A DNA stretch of 64,000 bases from Oxalobacter formigenes (GTDB lineage Bacteria > Pseudomonadota > Gammaproteobacteria > Burkholderiales > Burkholderiaceae_D), in assembly GCF_002127965.1 (NCBI RefSeq), contig NZ_CP018787.1, positions 1,550,001-1,614,000 of the forward strand, given 5' to 3'. A program made the translations under genes and the position numbers. Position 1 is the stretch's first letter. Each line of letters begins with the position of its first letter. Positions 9,231 to 18,317 of this stretch are shown one piece after another. A model generated the notes under the pieces. That model was not told where the DNA came from. It searched no databases and worked only from the letters and a program-made list of their open reading frames with translations.

Positions 9231-9680
9231 ATGTTGACTATGGATGAACTGATGGCGATGCTCTCCGGGGTCGGGGCAGATTTTCAGTTTATCGAACAGG
9301 ATTCTCCGATATTGTTTACTTCCGACGCAAAAAAAATATTTCAATATTACAAGGCAACCCCGACATTTATTCTGGAAAATGAAAATGGCCTTATGGCGTG
9401 TATTGTTTCCTCGAGGCACGGACGGCTGGATCGGGAGAATATGAAAAAGCGGTTCGGCTATTTGAGTTTGTAAACGGCCTCCCGGGAAAAAATCGTGAAG
9501 CAAACGGGCTATAAAACCGGAGCGCTTCCCCTGATCGGGCATGGGCTTCCCTGCATTTTCGACGAAAAATTGCTTGAGTTCGACTCTATATTCGGTGGAA
9601 CCGGCAATGAATGGGTAACACTCAAGATTTCATCAAAGGATGTCCGGCGTCTGAATCATATCGTTGCCAGCCTCTTCTGA
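9231..9680 (+). pseudogene. YbaK/EbsC-type aminoacyl-tRNA deacylase interrupted by one stop
   Basis: Two open segments in the same reading frame (9231-9473 and 9474-9680) together make one YbaK/ProX-like domain. The first ends FGYLSL at a TAA (9471-9473). The next codons read TASREKIVKQTGYKTGALPLIGHG, continuing with the family's conserved LTGYxxGAxxPxGH and the terminal FDSIFGGTGNEWVTLKISSKDVRRL. A single nonsense codon therefore splits an otherwise intact gene of about 149 codons. Family members hydrolyse mischarged tRNAs such as Cys- or Ala-tRNAPro. The gene could be dead, or the TAA could be read through. Confidence 0.8.
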
Positions 9681-9700
9681 ATTCCCGACTGACAGACAGT

Positions 9701-9734
9701 AAAAAGCCCGATCCTGGAATATCGGGCTTTTTTT
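9701..9734. terminator. Bidirectional intrinsic terminator
   Basis: The stem AAGCCCGAT/ATCGGGCTT has A and T tracts on both sides. It lies between the convergent YbaK remnant and the periplasmic protein gene. Confidence 0.85.
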
Positions 9735-9750
9735 GTTTTCTTTTTATTTC

Positions 9751-10365
9751 TTATCCCAGATGGGTTCTTCTCTTTTTGCGGGGTCTTTTTTGCGCTGTCC
9801 AGAATTTTTCTTTTTTTACGTCCAGTGGCAATTCGAATGAATCGCTTGCCTGTTCCAGAAAGAGGACATTTTTATACTCGATGACCGAAAGTCCCTCGGG
9901 GCTGGCGACTTTCAGGGGAACGGGATGGCCCGGTACACGCCATTCATCATATTCGACATGCCTGCCGAATGATTCAAGGGCAACCCGGTATTTGCTGACG
10001 ATTTTGCCGTTTATGATGTCATCACCGATAAAACGGCGTTTGACCTGTGCGTCATTATAGTTATCGCCGATGATGCCGGTCGTGGCAGCGATATCGAATT
10101 TCATGGCAAGTTCGTTGTAGATCTTGTTTTTCCCGATGAGCCAGTAGGTATTGGTATCCTCGCGCATGATGATGGTCTGGCTGTTGCCCTTGCTGTCGCC
10201 GATATCCATACGGACCTTGTTGGGATAATAGCGGAACCGGCCGGAGTAGCGTTCACCGTTGAAGGTGAAATCGATTTCGGATTCGAAGCTCATGGCCCAT
10301 GAAAAGACGGAAAACATCGAAAGCGAGATCACAGCAGCTATCCTGACCAGGATCTTTTTCAACAT
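9751..10365 (-). CDS. Periplasmic protein of unknown function (DUF4412-like)
   Basis: A 204-residue protein with a signal peptide (about 1-24, ending FSWA). The mature part is beta-rich: a run reading FNGERYSGRFRYYPNKVRMDI, a central IIMREDTNTYWLIGKNKIYNE and a late FLEQASDSFELP. This is reminiscent of the LolA-like/DUF4412 fold in which an outer-membrane or lipid-binding sheet is built from similar strands. The assignment to that fold is only by pattern. The tail is basic (KRPRKKRRT). It stands alone, with terminators on both sides. Confidence 0.6.
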   Translation of the reverse strand: MLKKILVRIAAVISLSMFSVFSWAMSFESEIDFTFNGERYSGRFRYYPNKVRMDIGDSKGNSQTIIMREDTNTYWLIGKNKIYNELAMKFDIAATTGIIGDNYNDAQVKRRFIGDDIINGKIVSKYRVALESFGRHVEYDEWRVPGHPVPLKVASPEGLSVIEYKNVLFLEQASDSFELPLDVKKEKFWTAQKRPRKKRRTHLG

Positions 10366-10518
10366 GCCATCGTCCCTTCCCTTTTCCGGTTAAGTCAATT
10401 TTCATGAACTTTTTCATTTTAACATTGCACGGAAGAAATGGAAGGATATTCTGGTCCGTATTTCATTGGAAAAACGGATTGGCAAATTGTTCTTTAAAAA
10501 GCGCTTTTTGCCTCAGGA

Positions 10519-10557
10519 AAAAGAAAAAGGGAATGTATCAGCTTCCCTTTTTCTTTA
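10519..10557. terminator. Intrinsic terminator after ftsH-like gene
   Basis: A long stem AAAGAAAAAGGGAA/TTCCCTTTTTCTTT with a 9-nt loop, A-rich on one side and T-rich on the other. It lies downstream of the FtsH gene on the minus strand. Confidence 0.75.
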
Positions 10558-10615
10558 TTGGCTAATGGCTTGAACAGACCTCGAGCCGTATTTTCCCGGC
10601 AGGAAGATGACTTGG

Positions 10616-12568
10616 TTATTCTGCCTGCTCCTGATTGTCACCGGATTGCCGTGTTCCGGCTCGACCCTTGTCATTAGTGTCGCTCTCTGGAGTTTTCGGT
10701 TCCTGTTCGGCATCCGGATCATAAGCGAGCAGCCGGAACTGTTTGCCTTCGAAAATGGCGATGACTTCGTCTTCGGTGAGCGTTTCCTGATCCAGCAGCG
10801 CTTTGGCTCCGGTTTGAAGGGCATCGTATTTTTCTTTGAGGACAGCAGTCGCCTTTTCAAACGCTTCACGGATGATCTCGCGCACTTCGTCGTCGATGTC
10901 GCGTGCCGTTTCATCCGAATAGTTCCGGTTTTCCTGCTGGATTTCTCCGGCTTGTGCCAGAAAGACGTTTCGGGTCGTTTCATAGGCAATCTGGCCGAGC
11001 TTGCGGCTCATGCCGTATCGCGTCACCATGCTGCGGGCGATTTCGGTGGCTCTTACCAGATCGTCGGACGCACCGGTGGTCACTTCCCTGAAATGAAGGG
11101 CTTCGGCTGCCCTGCCCCCAAGGAGGACGGCCATTTTGTTTTCCAGCTCCGGCTGCGTCATCAGGTAACGGTCTTCCGTCGGCCGGTTGATGGTGTAGCC
11201 AAGAGAACCGATGCCGCGCGGGATGATCGACACTTTATGGACGGTTTCCGACCCCGGCAAGGCCAGTGAGACAAGAGCGTGTCCCATTTCATGGTAAGCG
11301 ACGATTTCGCGTTCTTTCGGGTTGATGAGCCGGTTTTTCTTTTCCAGACCGGCAATCATGCGCTCGATGGCGCCGGTAAAGTCTTCGAGCATGACGGCAT
11401 CGTGCTTGCGGCGCGTGGCCAGAATGGCGGCTTCGTTGACCAGATTGGCCAGGTCGGCTCCGGAAAAACCGGGTGTCAGGGCCGCGATCTGGTCGACGTT
11501 GATATCCTCGCCCAATTTGATCTTTTTGAGATGAACGCGCAGGATCTGGATACGGCCTGACTTGTCCGGACGGTCAACGAGTATCTGCCGGTCGAAGCGC
11601 CCTGCCCGCAGTAAGGCCGGGTCGAGGATTTCAGGCCGGTTGGTCGCCCCCAGCAGGACGAGGCCGGATGTCGAATCGAATCCGTCGAGTTCGGCCAGCA
11701 ACTGGTTCAAGGTCTGTTCCTTTTCGTCATGGCCGCCGATGCCGTAGGCACCACGAGCCTTGCCGAGCGCGTCGATTTCATCGATGAAGATGATGGCTGG
11801 CGCCTGTTTTCGGGCCTGCTCGAACAGGTCGCGCACACGGGCTGCTCCGACTCCGACGAACATTTCGACGAATTCGGAACCGTTGATGGAAAAGAACGGC
11901 ACGCCCGCTTCACCGGCGACGGCACGTGCAAGCAAAGTCTTACCGGTACCCGGGGGCCCGACGAGCAGGATGCCGTGCGGGATGCGTCCGCCGAGACGGC
12001 CATAGGTTTTCGGGTTTTTCAAAAAGCCGACGACTTCCTGAAGTTCTTCCTTGGCTTCATCGACTCCGGCTACGTCGTCGAAGGTGACCTTGATATCTTT
12101 TTCAACGTAGATTTTGGCACGGCTCTTGCCGATGGACATGAACCCGCCACTGCCGCCGCCCATGCCTGCCTGATTGGCCATACGGCGCATCAAGAACATC
12201 CATATCCCGAAGAAGATGGCGGTCGGGATGATCCAGCCGAGGATATCTTTCAAAAAGGTGCTTTCGATGATGCCTGTGAACTGGACGTCGTGTTTGGCGA
12301 GTTGTTCGGCCAGTGTGTTATCCACACGGGTGGTCGAGAAGTCCTTTTTTCCGTTTAAAGGTTCTTTCAGGACGCCTTTGATCTGGTCGCCGACGATATC
12401 GACTTTTTTGACGTTTCCGGCATCGAGCTGCTGAAGGAAAGTACTGTAAGGCAGTGGCTCGACGGTATTGTAGTCTGCCCAGAATCCCCGGGCTAAAAGG
12501 ACACCGATAATGGCAAAAGCGATGTACCAGATGAACCATTGGCTTCGTTGGGTGCTGTTGTCGTTCAT
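10616..12568 (-). CDS. ftsH: ATP-dependent zinc metalloprotease, FtsH paralogue
   Basis: A 650-residue membrane AAA+ protease. Two membrane segments (about 11-28 and 107-127) flank a periplasmic domain. Walker A GPPGTGKT is at 204-211, Walker B FIDEID at 261-266 and the second region of homology around 300-325 ([21 protein letters not shown]). The zinc site is HEMGH at 426-430, with the third ligand in SDDLVRAT. Canonical FtsH has HEAGH. The M variant and the absence of the usual rlmE/folP/glmM neighbours suggest a second FtsH paralogue, not the housekeeping copy. It degrades membrane and short-lived cytosolic proteins as a hexamer. The C-terminus is acidic. Confidence 0.93.
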   Translation of the reverse strand: MNDNSTQRSQWFIWYIAFAIIGVLLARGFWADYNTVEPLPYSTFLQQLDAGNVKKVDIVGDQIKGVLKEPLNGKKDFSTTRVDNTLAEQLAKHDVQFTGIIESTFLKDILGWIIPTAIFFGIWMFLMRRMANQAGMGGGSGGFMSIGKSRAKIYVEKDIKVTFDDVAGVDEAKEELQEVVGFLKNPKTYGRLGGRIPHGILLVGPPGTGKTLLARAVAGEAGVPFFSINGSEFVEMFVGVGAARVRDLFEQARKQAPAIIFIDEIDALGKARGAYGIGGHDEKEQTLNQLLAELDGFDSTSGLVLLGATNRPEILDPALLRAGRFDRQILVDRPDKSGRIQILRVHLKKIKLGEDINVDQIAALTPGFSGADLANLVNEAAILATRRKHDAVMLEDFTGAIERMIAGLEKKNRLINPKEREIVAYHEMGHALVSLALPGSETVHKVSIIPRGIGSLGYTINRPTEDRYLMTQPELENKMAVLLGGRAAEALHFREVTTGASDDLVRATEIARSMVTRYGMSRKLGQIAYETTRNVFLAQAGEIQQENRNYSDETARDIDDEVREIIREAFEKATAVLKEKYDALQTGAKALLDQETLTEDEVIAIFEGKQFRLLAYDPDAEQEPKTPESDTNDKGRAGTRQSGDNQEQAE

Positions 12569-12828
12569 GTTTCTCCCACCAATCTATATGAATCGCATTG
12601 AACGGTTTGCCAGTGAATATGGCAGCGATGGTTCAAGGATAAGGTCGAACGGTTTTGCCTGCTTGATCCGCGACAATGAATGCGGGAGAAGAACGGGTCC
12701 AGTCAAGTCGGGCCACCGGGCCTGTCAATCTTTTGGCAGACTTGTCAGTCTTAATGTTATCAAAGTCTGGCGGACTGTGCAGGGATGCTGCACGTTATCC
12801 CGGAAGAAAACGGTTTCTGCCAGAACAA

Positions 12829-13821
12829 TCAGAAACGGACTGCTGCAAGGGCTTCAAGCAAGACGGCCGGATTGCCGCTGGCGAGTTTCGTGGGATCGGA
12901 CAGTATTTGCCTGAAACGCCGTGCGCCGGGCAAACCGGTCATGAGTCCCAGCATGTGGCGGGTTATGCCGTGCATTTTCAGGCCCTTGCTGCCGTAAAGT
13001 GACAGCTGTTTTTCAATGTAGGGCATCATGGCTTTGACCACATCTGCCGGTGTCGTCGCTGTGGTCGGATCATCATAAAAACGGGCGTCGAATTCCGCCA
13101 TGCGGTACGGGTAATGGTAAGCCGCCCGGCCGATCATGACACCATCGACGTGTTTGATGTGTTCCCCGACTTCGTCTGCCGTTTCGATGCCGCCGTTTAA
13201 GAGAATTTCCAGTTCGGGAAAGTCTTTTTTCAGCTGGTAGACGACTTCGTAGCGCAATGGCGGAATTTCCCGGTTTTCCCTGGGGGACAGGCCTTTCAGG
13301 ATGGCGTTTCGGGCATGGACGATGAAAGTTTTGCACCCGGCTTCGGCTACTTCACCGATGAAGTCACGGACAAAGTCGTAGGATTCATTTTTGTCGATGC
13401 CGATCCGGTGCTTGACGGTCACGTCGATGGAAACAGCGTCCTGCATGGCCTTGACACAGTTGGCAACGAGCGTCGATTCCGACATGAGGCAGGCGCCGAA
13501 AGCGCCCTTCTGTACCCGCTCGGACGGACAGCCGCAATTGAGGTTGATTTCATCGTAGCCCCATTTTTCGCCGAGTCTGGCGCATTGGGCCAGATCGCCC
13601 GGTTCGCTGCCCCCCAGTTGGAGGGCAATCGGATGTTCTTCTTCGGAAAAGTCAAGATGCCGGGCGACGTCACCGAAAAGCAAGGCTCCGGTCGTGACCA
13701 TTTCCGTGTATAGCCAGGTATGGCGACTGATCAGCCGGTGGAAATAACGGCAGTGCCGGTCTGTCCAGTCTAACATCGGGGCAACGGAGATGGTTCTTTT
13801 TTTATAATCCATTAATTGCAT
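12829..13821 (-). CDS. dusA: tRNA-dihydrouridine(20/20a) synthase DusA
   Basis: A 330-residue FMN-dependent reductase that converts uridine to dihydrouridine in the tRNA D-loop. The FMN-binding start SVAPMLDWTDRHCR (12-25), the catalytic cysteine in NCGCPS (C98), KHRIGID and the phosphate-binding GVMIGRAAYH are present. The first codons (MQLMDYK) lie outside a 45-bp segment that is repeated 1.02 kb upstream. They were probably supplied by an element that inserted at this known integration target. The gene remains intact. The original start seems to be the 26-codon fragment at 14752-14832. Confidence 0.95.
   Translation of the reverse strand: MQLMDYKKRTISVAPMLDWTDRHCRYFHRLISRHTWLYTEMVTTGALLFGDVARHLDFSEEEHPIALQLGGSEPGDLAQCARLGEKWGYDEINLNCGCPSERVQKGAFGACLMSESTLVANCVKAMQDAVSIDVTVKHRIGIDKNESYDFVRDFIGEVAEAGCKTFIVHARNAILKGLSPRENREIPPLRYEVVYQLKKDFPELEILLNGGIETADEVGEHIKHVDGVMIGRAAYHYPYRMAEFDARFYDDPTTATTPADVVKAMMPYIEKQLSLYGSKGLKMHGITRHMLGLMTGLPGARRFRQILSDPTKLASGNPAVLLEALAAVRF
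13757..13801. repeat. Direct repeat in dusA 5' end (att-like, dusA-proximal copy)
   Basis: These 45 bases, coding for KRTISVAPMLDWTDR of DusA, recur at 14777-14821 with one mismatch (A at 13772, G at 14792). The segment corresponds to the FMN-binding start of dusA, where a family of dusA-specific integrases recombines. Confidence 0.8.
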
Positions 13822-13993
13822 AAATAGTTTTCACGATTGCTGTGCCAATATAGGTTTTACGCGTGATTTTCACTTTTTATAATAAGTAGCCTCTGTACGC
13901 TAAATTCATTTTGAGATTGGAATTTTTTATTTTTACTGATTTATCTTTATTTTACAGTGTTATATGAGTTGACCTGACTCTAATGTCATGCCA

Positions 13994-14011
13994 AAATTGT
14001 ATATACAATTT
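13994..14011. promoter_or_regulatory. Perfect 18-bp palindrome, probable TA operator
   Basis: AAATTGTATATACAATTT is identical to its reverse complement and ends 11 bp before the start codon of the toxin-like gene. It is a good candidate for autoregulation by the antitoxin-like protein. Confidence 0.6.
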
Positions 14012-14022
14012 ATTAAAATAAT

Positions 14023-14307
14023 ATGAAAAATCTTGTCATATCCCAAAAAATAGAAGAAAAACTTGCAAACAAGCATCATGTACGAACTGGCGAAGTTCGT
14101 CAGTGTTTTGAAAACAGGGAAGCAGGTTTTCTTGAGGATGATAGAGAAGATAACAGAACTGACCCTCCAACGAAATGGTTTTTATCTTATACAAATCTGG
14201 GAAGACAATTGAAAATAGTTTTTGTCTTCAAAAATGGAAAGGTTTTTTTGAAGACAGCTTATCCTCCGAATGATGAAGAGATTCGTATATACAATGAATT
14301 GGCTTGA
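14023..14307 (+). CDS. Toxin-like small protein of a TA pair (BrnT/RelE-type fold suspected)
   Basis: A 94-residue protein. The order K-E/K-rich N-terminus, EVRQCFENREAGFLEDDRED, DPPTKWFLSYTNLGRQLKIVFVF, KNGKVFLKTAYPPNDEEIRIYN matches a family of short proteins that databases often mislabel ADP-ribosyl-(dinitrogen reductase) hydrolase. Their strand pattern and partner genes look like RelE/BrnT-type toxins. The function is inferred from this layout and from the downstream gene 33 bp away, a ribbon-helix-helix-type candidate antitoxin. A perfect palindrome precedes the start. The pair lies inside the dusA-bounded element and could stabilise it. Confidence 0.65.
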   Translation: MKNLVISQKIEEKLANKHHVRTGEVRQCFENREAGFLEDDREDNRTDPPTKWFLSYTNLGRQLKIVFVFKNGKVFLKTAYPPNDEEIRIYNELA

Positions 14308-14340
14308 AGGGGATATTTTAGAAAATGGAGGAAAGTACCC

Positions 14341-14661
14341 ATGAGTACGAAAAAACAGATTAAAAGGTCCTGCGAAACCTGGGAAGACGGTCATTTGGGC
14401 AGGGATTTGAATCATGCCGTACGAGTTGGCAAGGAAGAAGAACATAAAATTGAAGACGCACTTGGTTTAAAAATGATCTCAATTCGACTTCCTGAAGATC
14501 TCATCCAGGCATATAAGGATATAGCTGAATTCCGTGGTATCTCAGGTTACCAGCCATTGATGAGAGATGCACTCAAACGCTTTGCTGAATCTGAAATGAA
14601 AATAATCATGAATGAACTGGCAGAAGAAAAAAGAAAAAAAACATCAGTCAAAGCTGCATAG
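14341..14661 (+). CDS. Antitoxin-like protein (CopG/BrnA-type)
   Basis: A 106-residue protein. The central part reads MISIRLPEDLIQAYKDIAEFRGISGYQPLMRDALKRF, the ISIRLP-strand plus two helices of ribbon-helix-helix DNA-binding antitoxins such as CopG/BrnA. The N-terminal half is polar and may bind the toxin. The start follows a strong GGAGGAAAG site. It is co-transcribed with the toxin-like gene upstream and followed by a terminator. It likely represses its own promoter at the palindrome at 13994-14011. Confidence 0.7.
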   Translation: MSTKKQIKRSCETWEDGHLGRDLNHAVRVGKEEEHKIEDALGLKMISIRLPEDLIQAYKDIAEFRGISGYQPLMRDALKRFAESEMKIIMNELAEEKRKKTSVKAA

Positions 14662-14685
14662 AAAAGTCCAAATCACTCATCCCTG

Positions 14686-14710
14686 AAGCCGGAGAATTCC
14701 GGCTTTTTTT
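14686..14710 (+). terminator. Intrinsic terminator of the TA pair
   Basis: Stem AAGCCGGA/TCCGGCTT with loop GAAT, followed by a T run. Confidence 0.85.
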
Positions 14711-14751
14711 CGTTACGGAAGGAATCCGGGAAAATCCCCAAAATGACATAT

Positions 14752-14832
14752 CTACTTATGCGAACTATAGCCATATCGGTCTGTCCAGTCTGACATCGGG
14801 GCAACGGAGATGGTTCTTTTTGGAAGTGTCAT
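14752..14832 (-). pseudogene. Orphan 5' fragment of dusA
   Basis: On the minus strand an ATG at 14832 opens MTLPKRTISVAPMSDWTDR, the typical DusA start, then runs out into YGYSSHK and a stop. It contains the second 45-bp direct repeat. It is best read as the original start of dusA, displaced from the rest of the gene by the element at 13802-14776. L18 of the intact gene is S here, the one mismatch. Confidence 0.7.
14777..14821. repeat. Direct repeat of dusA 5' end (att-like, distal copy)
   Basis: Partner of 13757-13801 (44 of 45 bases identical, same orientation). Confidence 0.8.
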
Positions 14833-15207
14833 GTTTTTATGGCGAGTGTTAGACCGGCTTTATGACAGGCCTGAACGGGCATTTTGCAAAGTGCGAAGCT
14901 TAACAGATTTCCTGCAGGGTTTCATGTTTTTGACTTATACCCGAATCCTGTGGATAAGGTAGTGGAAAAATCGGTGGCAGACCTTTAATCATGCGCTATG
15001 GATGAGGTTTGACTCTTTTTTGGGCAAAACCGGTCGTTTCCCTCCGGAAACAACTTGATTTATCGCATATAGACGAGCTGTTTTACGTGTAAATTCAAGG
15101 GTCTTGTGCCTGCCCGGATTCATTCTGGATAACTTCTCGTCCGAATAAGCCTTTACTTGTACTTTTCCAGAAAAAACCGTCTGTTTTTCCAGCAGCAAAT
15201 CAGTGTA
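14833..15207. other. Intergenic stretch, no supported gene
   Basis: An open frame on the minus strand (14989-15228, GTG start) has no ribosome site and no family character. No RNA or repeat was recognised. Confidence 0.4.
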
Positions 15208-15381
15208 ATGGGACGGTACAATAGTCACATTATTTTAAAATGGGCTGCCGGTATGCTTTGTTTTTTCTATCATGTGTTCCATTTCTTTTTCAAACGCAAC
15301 CCCTGCAAGGAACCGGAAATATCACCGGAAGAATTGAAGAAAATGCAGGAAGATGAAACCGACTGGAATTGCTGGTGTTGA
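15208..15381 (+). CDS. Possible small membrane protein
   Basis: A short frame of 57 residues beginning MGRYNSHIILKWAAGML. A hydrophobic, phenylalanine-rich stretch is followed by an acidic tail PEISPEELKKMQEDETDWNCWC. The change from hydrophobic segment to charged tail looks protein-like, and the end lies well before the next gene. There is no convincing ribosome site and no family; a longer start at 15157 is also possible. The support is weak. Confidence 0.3.
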   Translation: MGRYNSHIILKWAAGMLCFFYHVFHFFFKRNPCKEPEISPEELKKMQEDETDWNCWC

Positions 15382-15547
15382 TAAACTTTCAATATTGGTA
15401 AAGACAGGTCAGTGAAAGCGCTTCGGTCAACGATGCGTTTTTTTTGTATCCGTTACCGGAAATGATGCCGGCCAAACGAGGCCATATGACTGTTTGCCTT
15501 CCGGATTTTCCGGCCGATATCGGTTGCACGGCATGAAATGTATTCAA

Positions 15548-17936
15548 TCAGGATTGCGTTCGGATTTCCTGTGCGTTTTTCATGTCATCTGCTGGACGTT
15601 TTTCCCGCAATGTTTCATCCAGTATCCGATAAAGCAGACTGGAATCGATCGGCTTGGCGATGTGTCCGTTCATGCCGGACGCTCTGGCTGCGGCTACATC
15701 TTCGCTGAATGCATCGGCTGTCATGGCGAAAATCGGAATGGTTTTCGCATCGGGATGAGTGGCTGAGCGAATGGTGCGTGCCGCCTCGTATCCGTTCATC
15801 CGGGGCATTTGTATGTCCATCAAAACAAGATCGTAGTACCCTTCTCCGGATGCCATAAACATGTCTGCCGCTTCCTGTCCGTCATGAGCCCATTCGATAG
15901 CCGCTCCGGTCACGTTCAGCAGTTCAGTGGCAATTTCACCGTTCAGGTCATTGTCTTCAACCAGCAGGAAACGTTTTCCGGTAAAGTCACCGATAGACCC
16001 GGTTTGTCCATTTTCCGTCTGTTCGTTTGCCGGTTCATTATCGACGACGGAGACCAGGGTATTGTAAAGTGTCGAGGCAAACAGAGGTTTCGATATGAAT
16101 GCATTGGCACCTGCCTCCAGTGCGGCTTTCCTGATGGCGCCGGGATCGTAGGCAGATATGATGATAATGAGCGTTTCCGGACCGACCCTCTCCCTTATTC
16201 GTCTTGTTATTTCCACCCCGTCAATGTCCGGCATTTGCCAGTCTACAAGGCAAACATCGTAATCATCACAGGCTTCGTGTGCGGTCAGAACCATTTTTAC
16301 CGCTTCGAGTCCCGAATTGACCCATCGGGCGTTTATTCCCATCTTTTTCAGCAGAAGGCTGGCATATACACAACTATCGTGTTCATCGTCCACGACCAGA
16401 ACCTTGAGCGTCTCCAGTTTCCTGTTTTTTGCCACTACCGCTTCTTTTTCGATTTCCACAGGCAACTCTACCGTAATTGTCGTGCCTTTTCCGGGACTGC
16501 TTTTTACGTGTATGGTACCGCCCAGCAAATTGACCAGATTTTTGGTGATGGCCATACCCAGACCGGTTCCTCCGTATTTTTTGGAAATGGTGCTGGGTGC
16601 CTGTTCGAAAGGTATAAAAAGACGGCTCAAAAATTCTTCGCTCATCCCTATTCCGGTATCGCTGATGGAAAAGCGCAATCGAACCTCATTGTTTTTAAGA
16701 ATGAACTGTTTTACCTGAAGACGGACCGTCCCTCCTTTGAGTGTGAATTTGAGGGCATTGGACAGCAGATTCAACAGAATCTGGTTGATCCTCATCGAAT
16801 CGCCGATAAAGGTATCGGCCGTAATATCGGCCAAAGCCGTTTCGAAAGCGAGCCCGTGTTCTTTGGCCTGCAACCAGACAATGGAAATCACGGATTCAAG
16901 AAACGGCTGCAATTTGAACGGTTCACGATTGATGGCGAGTTTGCCTTCCTCGATTTTGGACATGTCGAGCACATCATTGATGAGTGAGAGCAGATGCCTT
17001 GAAGAAAAAGCGATTTTGGCAAGGCAATCCTCGACTCGGGTACGATCGTCCAGATAATTTCCTGCAATTGTGGTCATGCCGATGATTCCATTCATCGGCG
17101 TCCGTATTTCATGGGACATACGGGAGAGAAACTCTTTTTTCGCATTATTGGCATTTTGGGCCAGAACCAGCGCATCTCTCAAATCCGCTTCCCTTTTCGA
17201 CAAAGCGGTCAGTCTTTTGCGTTCCATGAGATTGAAATAAATCGTCAGGGTAATGATGGCGGCGCCAAGAAGAATGGAAACGACAATGGAAAATACTGCT
17301 GTCATCGCCGTCTTTTTTTCCAGATTCCGGACATTGGTGTCAGCCGTCTGGATGATTTTTACGAGTGCGTCATTGACCGCTTCGTAGCGGGGATAAACCT
17401 CCCTGTCGAGATAGTTCTCTATCCGGGTATTGTCAGGCGCATTCAGGCGGGTACGGATTCCGCGCAATGAAGGGGGGGGGGGGGGGGGGGGGGGGGGTAA
17501 CAAGTTCAATGGCGCGATCCTGTGCCACAATGAGTTCATCCATTGCGGATTGCAGCGCATCGATATCTTTTTTCGGGCCAAGATAACGCTGGTAAAGAAT
17601 ATTGATGGCGTCATTCTGGAGGGCATATCTTTCCGCAAAAAGCTTTCTTGTTTTCGAAGCGTTTACGAAGTTTGTCGTCAGAAACGTTTTGACGAAACGT
17701 CTCATGTCCAGCAGGCGGGAACGGATGATTGCGGCAGTATTGGAGGTGGTATAGGGATGCTCGTAAATCTGGAGCGCGGATTCCCTCATCCGGTTCGCGG
17801 TCATGATATTCGCAAACGCAAACAGGATCGCAAACAGACAGACAATAATGACGCTGGCAGACATTGTTTTCATGAATCCGGACATTCCATTCGTCACAGG
17901 TTTTCCTTTCTTGTTTTTATTATAAAGAAAACTCAT
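15548..17936 (-). CDS. Phase-variable hybrid sensor histidine kinase (currently out of frame)
   Basis: Two frames join across a homopolymer at 17472-17497. The N-terminal frame (17936 to about 17498) has a membrane anchor (about 24-46) and a helical periplasmic segment like 4HB_MCP sensors, ending in a proline run. The C-terminal frame continues the helical sensor (NTRIENYLDREVYPRYEAVNDAL), a second membrane helix, HisKA with SRMSHEIRTPMNGIIGM, HATPase with GGTGLGMAITKNL, and two receivers (CLVDWQMPDIDG; LVLMDIQMPRMNG). With 26 C on the coding strand the frames differ by one. Loss of one C or gain of two would give one protein of about 795 residues; as written, translation ends after 167 residues. 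Alternatively, the tract length may be an assembly error. Confidence 0.85.
17472..17497. repeat. 26-bp poly-G/poly-C tract inside a kinase gene
   Basis: An uninterrupted run of 26 G on the plus strand. It encodes a proline run on the minus strand in either of the two usable frames and sits in the sensor region of the hybrid kinase. Such tracts change length by slipped-strand mispairing. Confidence 0.95.
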
Positions 17937-18317
17937 CCGTTTTTTTATATAAAAAATTTCCAGCGAGCATTTTTACAGTTTGAATCCCCTGCCCTGAACA
18001 GTCAATCAGCTATCAGTAAATAATCTTTTACCGGAAGTTTTATCCCTTGTTTTTGCTTTTATGAAAATTTCTACCCGGCAAGAAATATATAAAGGTCAAC
18101 TCATTGAAAATCGTATTTTTTCCTTCATCAAACGCATTCTGTTTCAAATTCATTTCTGTTTATCCATCACTTTTACCTGTATTTCATGTGTTTTATTTAT
18201 AAAACACTCAAATTTAAACACAAAAAGTTTCCCAAAAGATATAAATTAAACGATTTTAAAAGATTTTAAGGATATTTTATAAACATTTAAACGGTATGTT
18301 TTTTTATTTGCTGTACA
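17937..18317. other. AT-rich divergent promoter region
   Basis: 381 bases lie between the phase-variable kinase (minus) and a diguanylate cyclase (plus). The sequence is strongly AT-rich with several TATAAA/TTTAAA-like boxes. A 62-codon frame at 18061 shows no protein character. Confidence 0.4.

Larger units (their letters stand above)
13802..14776. mobile_element. Remnant of a dusA-integrated element carrying a TA-like pair
   Basis: About 1 kb is bracketed by the two dusA direct repeats. It has AT-rich sequence unlike the flanks, a toxin-antitoxin-like gene pair, a palindromic operator and a terminator. No integrase gene is present, so it is probably the residue of a larger island whose recombination genes were deleted, or a minimal cassette moved by another element. 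Excision between the repeats would remove 1020 bp and restore a normal dusA start. Confidence 0.6.

Noticed and set aside
14989-15228. 79-codon minus-strand frame with GTG start
   Set aside because: No ribosome site, no recognisable protein pattern; overlaps a slightly better plus-strand frame.
18061-18249. 62-codon frame in divergent promoter region
   Set aside because: AT-rich, no family character, lies where promoters are expected.
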